NCBI GenBank assembly: GCA_964643255.1
Contig: CAZXSM010000022.1
Span: 1 to 26,609, forward strand
DNA length: 26,609 bases
Origin: JAAYRG01 sp964643255
GTDB lineage: Bacteria; Bacillota; Clostridia; Lachnospirales; Lachnospiraceae
Reading direction: 5' to 3'
Shown here: positions 16,564 through 23,143 of the stretch, one piece after another
Numbering within the stretch: the first letter of the stretch is position 1
Layout: each line of letters opens with the position of its first letter
Translations under genes and position numbers: made by a program
Notes under the pieces: generated by a model
Told to the model about the DNA's origin: nothing
Databases searched by the model: none
The model's input: the letters and a program-made list of their open reading frames with translations, nothing else

Positions 16564-17979
16564 ATGGACTCAAACTATAAGAAAAATATAAATATAAGTA
16601 GTGAGAAACTTAAACATGAATGTGGAGTTTTTGGAATTTATGACTTGGATGGCAAAGATGTATCAAACTCAATATATTACGGACTTTATGGCTTGCAGCA
16701 TAGAGGTCAAGAAGGCTGTGGTATTGCAGTAAGTGATACCCAGGGTCCACTTGGTAATGTAGAGTCTCATAAAGGAATTGGACTAATGAGTGAGGTCTTT
16801 ACCGAAGATAGTTTACAAGATTTACATGGTAATATAGGAGTAGGTCATGTAAGGTATTCATCTAAGAAGGATAGGTCAATTGAAAATGTACAACCTCTAG
16901 TAATACACTATGCTAAAGGTACAATTAGCATTGGAGTTAATGGATCAATTCTTAATTATGAGGAGCTTAAACATGAACTGGCATATACTGGAGCAATTTT
17001 TCAAACAGCTACAGATGCTGAAATAATAGCCTATATAATTGCAAGGGAAAGATTAAAAGTAAATTCAATAGAAGAAGCTGTTTCTAACGCAATGAAGAAA
17101 CTAGTTGGAGCATATTCAATTGTACTTATGAGTCCAAGAAAGTTAATAGGAATAAGGGACCCTTATGGGGTTCATCCACTAGTAATTGGGAAAAGAGATA
17201 ACACCTATGTTATAGCTTCAGAAACTAGTGCATTAGATGCTGTTGATGCTAAAATAATAAGAGATGTAGAACCAGGAGAAATTATTTCAATAGATAAAAA
17301 TGGAATGCATTCTGATAGAACTCTGATTCAAGAGAAAAAAGCTAGGTGTATATTTGAGTATATATATTTTGCGAGAGCAGATAGTAAAATAGATAATGTT
17401 AGTGTTTATAGTTCAAGGAAAATGGCAGGAAGATTACTAGCAAGAGCTCATCCTGTTGAAGCAGACCTAGTAGTGGGAGTACCCGATTCAGGTAAGGCTG
17501 CAGCGGTGGGATATGCAGAGGAATCTGGAATTCCATATGGTACAGCATTTATTAAAAACAGCTATATTGGGCGTACATTTATAAAACCTAAACACTCTAT
17601 GAGAGAGTCTAGTGTACAAATAAAACTTAATGTTTTGAATGAAATGGTTGAAGGTAAGCGAATAGTAATGATTGATGACTCTATAGTTAGAGGAACTACT
17701 AGTGGAGTAATAGTTAAGGCTTTAAAAGATGCCGGTGCAACGGAGGTACATGTTAGAATAAGTTCACCACCATTTTTATACCCCTGTTATTATGGGACTG
17801 ATGTCCCTGATAGCAAAGAATTAATAGCTAATAATAACACAGTTGAAGAAATTCGTGATATAATAGGGGCAGATACGTTGGGTTATTTAGATATTCATGA
17901 CCTTAGTCAAATAATAAATAACCAAAAAGGTTATTGTGATGCATGCTTTACAAGTAACTACCCAATAAATCTAAAATAA
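16564..17979 (+). CDS. purF: Amidophosphoribosyltransferase (divergent glutaminase motifs)
   Basis: PurF commits PRPP to purine synthesis by forming phosphoribosylamine with glutamine ammonia. The 471-residue protein follows the B. subtilis type: a 19-residue propeptide ahead of the N-terminal nucleophile Cys20 (HECGVFGIYD), LQHRGQEGCGIA, GHVRYSS, the PRPP loop VMIDDSIVRGTTSG, and four 4Fe-4S ligands at Cys262, Cys408, Cys458 and Cys461 (CDAC). Some otherwise invariant positions differ. The usual HNGN(L/I)xN is VNGSILN here, the Ser/Gly-rich run after HVRYS is KKDRS, and DPxGxRPL is DPYGVHPL. The Asn-Gly of the oxyanion hole and the Arg of HVRY remain. It may be an active but divergent enzyme or a second copy. 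GGGG lies eight bases before the ATG. Confidence 0.93.
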   Translation: MDSNYKKNINISSEKLKHECGVFGIYDLDGKDVSNSIYYGLYGLQHRGQEGCGIAVSDTQGPLGNVESHKGIGLMSEVFTEDSLQDLHGNIGVGHVRYSSKKDRSIENVQPLVIHYAKGTISIGVNGSILNYEELKHELAYTGAIFQTATDAEIIAYIIARERLKVNSIEEAVSNAMKKLVGAYSIVLMSPRKLIGIRDPYGVHPLVIGKRDNTYVIASETSALDAVDAKIIRDVEPGEIISIDKNGMHSDRTLIQEKKARCIFEYIYFARADSKIDNVSVYSSRKMAGRLLARAHPVEADLVVGVPDSGKAAAVGYAEESGIPYGTAFIKNSYIGRTFIKPKHSMRESSVQIKLNVLNEMVEGKRIVMIDDSIVRGTTSGVIVKALKDAGATEVHVRISSPPFLYPCYYGTDVPDSKELIANNNTVEEIRDIIGADTLGYLDIHDLSQIINNQKGYCDACFTSNYPINLK

Positions 17980-18047
17980 ATAAAGGATAATTAATATACT
18001 TAGTAGGATTCTTGTTTTTGATTTGCGTATCGTAAGGAGGTAGAGAT

Positions 18048-18326
18048 ATGAAATTTCAATATGAGGATGACCGTATATTCATAGTAGATGAGGACAATAA
18101 AGAGTTAGCGGAGGTTACATTTCCTGAACTAAATGAAAATGTAGTTAATATTAACCATACCTTTGTTGATCCCTCTCTAAGAGGACAAGGAATAGCAGGT
18201 AAGCTTATGTTAGAATTATCTAAGAAGTTAAGAAAAGAAAATAAAAAGGCTATGATATCATGTCCTTATGCCGTATATTGGTTTGATAGAAACGAAGAAT
18301 ATAAAGATGTAGTTTATAAACCATAA
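18048..18326 (+). CDS. Small GNAT N-acetyltransferase, YjdJ/COG2388 type
   Basis: The 92-residue protein is a minimal GNAT fold. It has an N-terminal beta-strand pair (KFQYEDDRIFIVDEDNKELAEV), a conserved INHTFVDPSLRGQGIAGKLM, in which RGQGIAGKL is the acetyl-CoA pyrophosphate loop, and a C-terminal ISCPYAVYWFDRNEEYKDVV that matches the short GNAT_acetyltr_2 family. Members are single-domain proteins of 90-100 residues; the acceptor is not known. A very strong AAGGAGGT lies eight bases before the ATG. It is separated by 68 bases from purF and closed by a terminator. Confidence 0.88.
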   Translation: MKFQYEDDRIFIVDEDNKELAEVTFPELNENVVNINHTFVDPSLRGQGIAGKLMLELSKKLRKENKKAMISCPYAVYWFDRNEEYKDVVYKP

Positions 18327-18330
18327 AGAT

Positions 18331-18375
18331 AAAGGGACCTTTCTTTGAAGAATCTAGTTAAAGAAATGTCCCTTT
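18331..18375 (+). terminator. Terminator after the GNAT gene
   Basis: AAAGGGACCTTTCTTT (18331-18346) pairs with AAAGAAATGTCCCTTT (18360-18375) with one mismatch and a 13-base loop. The T run is short and lies within the stem, so it could also act on the opposite strand. Confidence 0.65.
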
Positions 18376-18429
18376 ACTATATGATATCCTTGCTTAAGCC
18401 ATAGAATGATAGAAAGTTAGAGGTAAAAG

Positions 18430-18945
18430 ATGAAGAGAGTTGCTAAATTTTATAAGGTAAGTGAAGAACAGTTCAAAAAAGACTGGCTTGATACCTTTCC
18501 AGAAACAGAACAAGAAGAAGTCTTGAATATATATGAAAATATTAAGTATCCTAAAAGGGCTACTAAAGGCTCTGCAGGATATGATTTTTTTAGTCCAACA
18601 GAGATTAAATTAGCTCCGGGAGAGACAGTTAAGGTTCCTAGTGGAATTCGAGTAGAAATTGCAGAGGGCTGGGTCTTAAAGTGTTATCCAAGAAGTGGTT
18701 TAGGATTTAAGTATAGGTTACAACTCAATAATACTGTAGGTATTATTGATAGTGATTATTTTTATTCAGATAATCAAGGTCATATGTTTGCAAAGATTAC
18801 TAATGACTCTAATGAAGGTAAGACGCTGGAATTAGAGGCAGGAACTGGTTTTATGCAGGGGATTTTTGTGGAATATGGTATAACTTTTGATGATAATGAA
18901 GATGAACTTGATACCCGTAATGGTGGTCTAGGCAGTACTACATAA
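18430..18945 (+). CDS. dut: dUTP diphosphatase (trimeric dUTPase fold)
   Basis: dUTPase hydrolyses dUTP to dUMP, keeping uracil out of DNA and feeding thymidylate synthesis. All five motifs of the trimeric family are visible in the 171-residue protein: GSAGYDFFSP (motif 1), PRSGLGFKY (motif 2, Ser-Gly), NTVGIIDSDY (motif 3, with the catalytic Asp), AGTGFMQGIFVEY (motif 4) and RNGGLGST at the C-terminus (motif 5, which closes over the substrate). The N-terminal extension of about 45 residues (KRVAKFYKVSEEQFKKDW...) is longer than in classic Dut but is seen in clostridial and phage-like variants. GAGGT precedes the ATG. It is monocistronic as far as can be seen; an assembly gap begins 40 bases after its stop. 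Confidence 0.92.
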   Translation: MKRVAKFYKVSEEQFKKDWLDTFPETEQEEVLNIYENIKYPKRATKGSAGYDFFSPTEIKLAPGETVKVPSGIRVEIAEGWVLKCYPRSGLGFKYRLQLNNTVGIIDSDYFYSDNQGHMFAKITNDSNEGKTLELEAGTGFMQGIFVEYGITFDDNEDELDTRNGGLGSTT

Positions 18946-18952
18946 AAGGTGT

Positions 18953-19133
18953 CTAATTGCTAAATGTATTGTATTGTTGTCGGAGNNNNNNNNNNNNNNN
19001 NNNNNNNNNNNNNNNNNNNNNNNNNNNNNNNNNNNNNNNNNNNNNNNNNNNNNNNNNNNNNNNNNNNNNNNNNNNNNNNNNNNNNAGTTACTATGCCTAA
19101 CTCCTATTGACAAAACTTAAGTTTGGCAATTAG
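18953..19133. repeat. Short inverted repeat flanking the assembly gap
   Basis: CTAATTGCTAAA (18953-18964) and TTTGGCAATTAG (19122-19133) are inverted copies with 11 of 12 positions matching, one on each side of the run of N. They could be termini of a small mobile element or the arms of a terminator. No transposase can be seen because the interior is missing. Confidence 0.45.
18986..19085. other. Assembly gap (100 N)
   Basis: Exactly 100 undetermined bases, a common placeholder for a scaffold gap of unknown length. The true content and size between dut and the next gene cannot be known from this record. The flanks (18946-18985 and 19086-19169) contain no gene start apart from the next ribosome-binding site. 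Confidence 0.99.
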
Positions 19134-19169
19134 CTAAAATTTCAGAGGTGTTAGAAGGAGGGTCTTATA

Positions 19170-19406
19170 ATGCAGTACTTACCTATACCAACTATTCTAT
19201 ATGCTATATGGAGAATGTATAAAAATTATAAGGAAAAGATAAAAAGTTATTCAGAAATAAGCTTAATTGTTGGGGCTTTAATAGCACTTATCATGAACTA
19301 CATGTTCCCAGGTAATATATTCACTACATTTGCACATATAGTATTGATTGCTATAATAAGTTCCTATATAATCGGAAGAAATGAAGATAAAATAAATAGA
19401 AAGTAA
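19170..19406 (+). CDS. Small two-helix membrane protein, unknown function
   Basis: A 78-residue protein with an excellent AAGGAGGG ribosome-binding site. It has two hydrophobic helices, roughly 26-44 (ISLIVGALIALIMNYMF) and 53-69 (FAHIVLIAIISSYIIG), separated by the short loop PGNIFTT. Basic, Lys-rich segments before the first helix (YKNYKEKIKSY) and after the second (GRNEDKINRK) put both ends in the cytoplasm. I do not recognise a family. It lies 19 bases before the MFS exporter gene and is probably cotranscribed with it, so an accessory role is possible but unproven. Confidence 0.75.
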   Translation: MQYLPIPTILYAIWRMYKNYKEKIKSYSEISLIVGALIALIMNYMFPGNIFTTFAHIVLIAIISSYIIGRNEDKINRK

Positions 19407-19425
19407 AAACAAGAGGATAAGTAGA

Positions 19426-20640
19426 GTGAATCTAAAAAAACTTAATTGGAAACAGAATTTTATGATTCTGTGGACTGGTCAGGCAGTATCAATATTCACC
19501 AGTTCGGTAGTCCAAATGGCTATTGTATGGTATTTAACAGACATGACAGGTTCAGCACTTGTTTTAACCCTTGCAACACTTGTTGGCTTCTTACCTCAAG
19601 CAATACTTGGACCTTTTATTGGTGTACTAGTAGATAGATATAATAGAAAAACAATAATGATAATATCAGATTTGTTTATGGCAGCAGCTCTTGTAGTATT
19701 GGTGATTGTTGGATTTTTTGGACAACTTCCAGTTTGGCTTATCATGGTGGTTTTATTTGTGCGCGCAATAGGTACAGCTTTTCATGAGCCATCAATACAA
19801 GCAGTTACGCCACTTATTGTTCCTAAGGAACATATAACAAAATATGCTGGTTATTCACAAACCTTTCAATCAGCATCAAACTTGTTTAGCCCTGCTGTTG
19901 CGGCTATTTTATTTAGTATATGGGATATAAATATTATCTTCCTACTAGATATAGGAGGAGCTATATTTGCTGCATTAACAACTAGTATTGTATATATTCC
20001 TCATGTAATAACAGATGTTTTAGTGAAAACACCAAATGTTCTGAGGGAAGCTAAGGAAGGGTGGGATATTCTACGTAAGGAACCAGGAATGCTGGCTTTA
20101 GTGTTTATAAGTATGTTATACGCAATGGTTTATTTTCCAACTGGTACATTATATCCCTTAATAACAATGACTTATTTTGGAGGTACTGTTGGACATTCGA
20201 GTCTAATTGAAATATCATCTTCACTAGGAGCTTTGATAGGAGCAATAGCTTTGGGTAAAGTAGGCAATAGAATTAACAAGATAAGAACGATTATTACATC
20301 CATAGCCTGCATGGGCTTTGGTCTTATTGCAACGGGACTCTTACCTCCTAATAGTATTAAAGTGTTTTTTGTTCTAGCATTTTTAATGGGAATTACAATT
20401 CCATTTTACCATGGTGTCCTAAATGCCATATATCAGACAAAGATTAGTGAGGAATATTTAGGGAGAATATTTTCATTAACCTCAAGTTTAACTAAGTTGG
20501 CTATGCCTTTAGGACTTATGATATCAGGTGTTTTTGCAGAAGTAATTGGTGTTAATAGGTGGTTTTTCATATTAGGGGTATTCACAGTCGCTATTTCAAT
20601 AGTTGCTCTTATGCTTAAATCTTTAAAGGAGTTATCCTAG
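19426..20640 (+). CDS. MFS exporter, macrolide-efflux-like (MFS_3 type)
   Basis: The 404-residue protein has about twelve hydrophobic segments. Typical Mef/MFS_3 features are WTGQAVSIFTSSVVQMAIVW in helix 1, the loop 2-3 motif GVLVDRYNRKTIMIISD (motif A), and FVRAIGTAFHEPSIQAVTP with YAGYSQTFQSASNLFSP in helices 4-5. This subgroup contains drug and siderophore exporters that use the proton gradient; the substrate here is unknown. It starts with GTG 19426 after AGAGGA. An overlapping frame at 19446 is only a shadow. A strong terminator follows, shared with the convergent Crp/Fnr gene. Confidence 0.9.
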   Translation: MNLKKLNWKQNFMILWTGQAVSIFTSSVVQMAIVWYLTDMTGSALVLTLATLVGFLPQAILGPFIGVLVDRYNRKTIMIISDLFMAAALVVLVIVGFFGQLPVWLIMVVLFVRAIGTAFHEPSIQAVTPLIVPKEHITKYAGYSQTFQSASNLFSPAVAAILFSIWDINIIFLLDIGGAIFAALTTSIVYIPHVITDVLVKTPNVLREAKEGWDILRKEPGMLALVFISMLYAMVYFPTGTLYPLITMTYFGGTVGHSSLIEISSSLGALIGAIALGKVGNRINKIRTIITSIACMGFGLIATGLLPPNSIKVFFVLAFLMGITIPFYHGVLNAIYQTKISEEYLGRIFSLTSSLTKLAMPLGLMISGVFAEVIGVNRWFFILGVFTVAISIVALMLKSLKELS

Positions 20641-20658
20641 AAATAAGATAAAAAAGAT

Positions 20659-20695
20659 ATGCCAGAGATAGCATTAATATAGCTCTCTCTGGCAT
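20659..20695. terminator. Terminator between convergent MFS and Crp/Fnr genes
   Basis: ATGCCAGAGATAGC (20659-20672) pairs with GCTCTCTCTGGCAT (20682-20695) with one mismatch and a 9-base loop. TAATTTT follows on the plus strand, and the A-rich run before the hairpin gives T on the minus strand, so it should work in both directions. Confidence 0.8.
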
Positions 20696-20709
20696 TAATT
20701 TTATAAAAA

Positions 20710-21429
20710 CTAAACTAACAATAATCCATCTAAATCTAAGACCTTAATCTCTGTATTTGAAAGTCTCTTTATATAACCTTCTTCTTCTAGAAAAGTTAAT
20801 TTTCTACTTAGGGTTTCAGGGGTTGTTCCTAGGTAAGACGCTAAATCTTTTTTTGACATAGGTAATTCAAATATTGTGTCATTTTCATTTTCTAAACTCT
20901 CTGCAATAAAAAGTGCAATTCTTGTCTCTACCTTCTCAGTTGCATATCTTGTTTGTTGTTGTTCTGACCTATCTATCCTGTTAGAAAATTCTGTTAATAG
21001 TTTTATTGATATTGAAGGGTATTTTAATAAGAATTCTTGTAAGTCATTTCTATTTATGGTACAAAGGTCTGTATCCATTGTAGCTTCAGCAAATCTTCCG
21101 TATTTACCTTTTCTAAACAAAGATAATTCCCCGGTAAAATCTCCAGGATTTAAAAATCCAATAATTTGTTCTTTACCTGATTCAGAAAGGCGATATAGCT
21201 TAACCCTTCCTGTTCTGACTATATAAAGTGTATCAGATTCATCACCTGCCATATATATAATTTCATTCTTTTTATAAGAAAGACTTTTCACTGTTTTTGA
21301 AATTTCATGCATATCTTCATTAGATAAATGATTAAAGATAGGAACAATAGAAAGACATGTACTTTCGCTATGAGTATGGGTACTAGTCTTGTGTTTATTG
21401 GAATTTCCTTCTTGATTGATTGTGCTCAT
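20710..21429 (-). CDS. Crp/Fnr-family transcriptional regulator
   Basis: The 239-residue protein has a cyclic-nucleotide-binding-type beta-roll (IIYMAGDESDTLYIVRTGRV, then GFLNPGDFTGELSLF), a dimerisation helix, and a C-terminal winged helix with LPMSKKDLASYLGTTPETLS followed by RKL. The E-x2-S-R of PETLSRKL is the FNR-like recognition pattern, suggesting a TTGAT-N4-ATCAA-type site. The beta-roll lacks the Arg-Ser pair that contacts cAMP in E. coli Crp, so another signal is likely. The N-terminus, before CLSIVPIFNHLS, is unusual: His13, His18, His20 and Cys25 lie in a short polar tail, a possible metal or redox site. The four-cysteine cluster of E. coli FNR is absent. AAGGAGCG precedes the start. 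It is divergent from the ArsR-CDF genes. Confidence 0.92.
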   Translation of the reverse strand: MSTINQEGNSNKHKTSTHTHSESTCLSIVPIFNHLSNEDMHEISKTVKSLSYKKNEIIYMAGDESDTLYIVRTGRVKLYRLSESGKEQIIGFLNPGDFTGELSLFRKGKYGRFAEATMDTDLCTINRNDLQEFLLKYPSISIKLLTEFSNRIDRSEQQQTRYATEKVETRIALFIAESLENENDTIFELPMSKKDLASYLGTTPETLSRKLTFLEEEGYIKRLSNTEIKVLDLDGLLLV

Positions 21430-21533
21430 ATTATATACGCTCCTTATCTACTATAATGTTTGAATAATATTATAGTAATAATAACACATATTAAATAATA
21501 TTAGAATATCTTCTTAAAGAAAAAACTAATACT

Positions 21534-21561
21534 TGACAAATATAAAATATAAGAATAATAT
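21534..21561 (+). promoter_or_regulatory. Promoter of the arsR-type repressor and CDF genes
   Basis: A perfect TTGACA (21534-21539) is 16 bases from TAATAT (21556-21561), giving a start near 21568. The putative operator begins just downstream of the -10 box and covers the start site, which suits repression. Confidence 0.6.
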
Positions 21562-21562
21562 G

Positions 21563-21588
21563 AATAAATGAGCAAGTATTCATATATA
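21563..21588 (+). promoter_or_regulatory. SmtB/CzrA-type 12-2-12 operator
   Basis: TGAGCA (21569-21574), two bases (AG), and TATTCA (21577-21582) form the imperfect dyad TGARYA-N2-TRTTCA typical of SmtB/ZiaR/CzrA operators. The flanks extend it to AT-rich 12-base half-sites. It lies between the promoter -10 and the repressor gene, as expected for autoregulation. Confidence 0.55.
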
Positions 21589-21611
21589 AATAGAAAGTAT
21601 GGTAAGTTTAA

Positions 21612-21914
21612 ATGAAAAATGATAGAAATAGAGAATTACTTATAAGGGTAAGCAATTTTTTTAAAGTTTTAAGTGACCCAACCCGCTTATCAATTTTGCT
21701 TTTAATTAAAGATAAAGAACTGGCAGTGGGAACTATTGCAGACTTGCTAGGATTAGAGCAATCAACAGTCTCACATCAACTAAAAAACTTAAGAGATTGC
21801 AATATGGTGAAATATAGACGGATTGGACAAAGTATATTATATAGTCAGCTTGATGACCATATTTATAAAATTTTAGATCAAGCTTTAGAACATGTAGAAG
21901 AAAAAGATACTTAA
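21612..21914 (+). CDS. ArsR/SmtB-family metal-sensing repressor (alpha5 zinc-type site)
   Basis: This 100-residue winged-helix repressor carries the family core FFKVLSDPTRLSILLLI, the recognition helix LEQSTVSHQLKNLRDCNMV, and the wing YRRIGQSILYSQL. In the C-terminal alpha5 helix, Asp81, His83, His94 and Glu97 fit D-x-H-x10-H-x2-E exactly. This is the interhelical zinc site of SmtB; CzrA has His in the last position. The alpha3 cysteine box of ArsR/CadC sensors is absent. Zn(II) or Co(II) is therefore the predicted inducer, releasing the operator upstream. A CDF exporter gene follows 37 bases downstream, the expected target. The ribosome-binding site is weak (GGTAAG). Confidence 0.9.
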   Translation: MKNDRNRELLIRVSNFFKVLSDPTRLSILLLIKDKELAVGTIADLLGLEQSTVSHQLKNLRDCNMVKYRRIGQSILYSQLDDHIYKILDQALEHVEEKDT

Positions 21915-21951
21915 AAGGGATTAACTAGAAAATATTAAGGGGAAAAAACAT

Positions 21952-23130
21952 ATGACAAATTTATTAGTAAAACTATTTGTTAAGGATCATAAAAATACAG
22001 AAGATTCAAATGTCAGGACAAGTTACGGTGTTTTGGTTAGTACTATTGGAATCATTGCCAATATACTTTTGTTTTTAGCAAAGTTAGTTATAGGTATATT
22101 TATTAAAAGTATATCAGTTGTTGGTGATGCATTTAATAACTTAACAGATGCAGGGTCATCTATTATTAGTTTTATTGGGGTGAAAATAGCAGCTAGGCCA
22201 GCAGACGAAGAGCATCCTTTTGGCCATGGAAGAGCTGAATATATAGCATCATTTATTGTATCATTCTTAATTATTCAAGTTGGTTTTACTATAATTAAAA
22301 GTTCTTTTAGCAAAATAATTAATCCTGAGCCTGTGCTTTTTAACGGAATTACCATAATGTTTTTATCTCTTTCTGTCTTAGTAAAGATATGGTTAGCATA
22401 CTTGAATACTAAACTAGGGAAAAGAATAAATTCAAATGTTATGAAGGCGACAGCAATAGATTCTTTAGGGGATGTAGTTGTTACTGTGACTACAATCCTG
22501 TCTATTATAGTAGAAAGACTATCAGGATATTATATCGATGGTTGGGTAGGTATTATAGTTGGTGGATTTATACTTGTTTCTGGAATCAATGTTGCTAAAG
22601 ATACTCTAATGCCATTAATGGGAGAATCCGTTAGTAAGGATGTATATAAGAAAATTACTGATAAAGTAGAAAGTTATGATGGTATTATAGGCAGCCATGA
22701 TTTGATTGTACATAATTATGGTCCTAGTAATACTATGGCAACAATCCATGCAGAAGTACCTAATGATTCTGATTTAGAACAGATTCATGAACAGATTGAT
22801 TTAATTGAAAGAGATGTACAAGAAGACCTTGGGATTTTTATTTTAATTCATATGGATCCTATTGAAGTAAATGATGAAAGAATATTAAAAAAACAAGATA
22901 TGGTTACTGAAATTGTGACAAGACTAGAGCCTGAATCTTATATACATGACTTTAGGGTTGTAGATGGTGTGAAAAAGATTAATTTAATTTTTGACTTAGT
23001 TATACCATTTTCCTATTCTAAAGAAGACCAATATGCACTAGTAAGAAATATAACAAAAGAAGTACGTAAGGTTGATTATAGGTATGATTGTATTATTACT
23101 ATAAAAAATAGTTTTGTTGCGGAAGTTTAA
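21952..23130 (+). CDS. Cation diffusion facilitator metal exporter (Mn-type site residues)
   Basis: This is a CDF proton/metal antiporter of 392 residues. Six hydrophobic helices occupy about residues 24-215, followed by a cytoplasmic ferredoxin-like domain and a second similar C-terminal domain (about 295-390) seen in many Firmicute members. The membrane metal site is Asn62-x3-Asp66 in helix 2 (FNNLTDAGSS) and Asp170-x3-Asp174 in helix 5 (AIDSLGDVV). Zinc transporters such as YiiP have His in the first helix-5 position; N/D-x3-D with D-x3-D is the pattern of Mn(II) exporters such as MntE. HPFGHGRAEY after helix 2 is the usual loop. AGGGG precedes ATG 21952. The gene follows the ArsR-type repressor and ends 13 bases before the HyuA-like gene. 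Confidence 0.93.
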   Translation: MTNLLVKLFVKDHKNTEDSNVRTSYGVLVSTIGIIANILLFLAKLVIGIFIKSISVVGDAFNNLTDAGSSIISFIGVKIAARPADEEHPFGHGRAEYIASFIVSFLIIQVGFTIIKSSFSKIINPEPVLFNGITIMFLSLSVLVKIWLAYLNTKLGKRINSNVMKATAIDSLGDVVVTVTTILSIIVERLSGYYIDGWVGIIVGGFILVSGINVAKDTLMPLMGESVSKDVYKKITDKVESYDGIIGSHDLIVHNYGPSNTMATIHAEVPNDSDLEQIHEQIDLIERDVQEDLGIFILIHMDPIEVNDERILKKQDMVTEIVTRLEPESYIHDFRVVDGVKKINLIFDLVIPFSYSKEDQYALVRNITKEVRKVDYRYDCIITIKNSFVAEV

Positions 23131-23143
23131 AGGAGAGAACAAA

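Noticed and set aside
18928..19113. Minus-strand open frame across the run of N
   Set aside because: Most of its codons are undetermined bases; no start signal or recognisable sequence.
19107..19136. Promoter with TTGACA before the small membrane protein gene
   Set aside because: The -35 is perfect, but no acceptable -10 box occurs at 16-18 bases (TTAGCT/TAGCTA only).
19446..19637. 63-codon frame inside the MFS gene
   Set aside because: Out-of-frame shadow of a clear transporter gene.
23114..23143. TTG start of the HyuA-like gene
   Set aside because: It lies within the CDF gene without a ribosome-binding site, whereas AAAGGAGAG fits GTG 23144.
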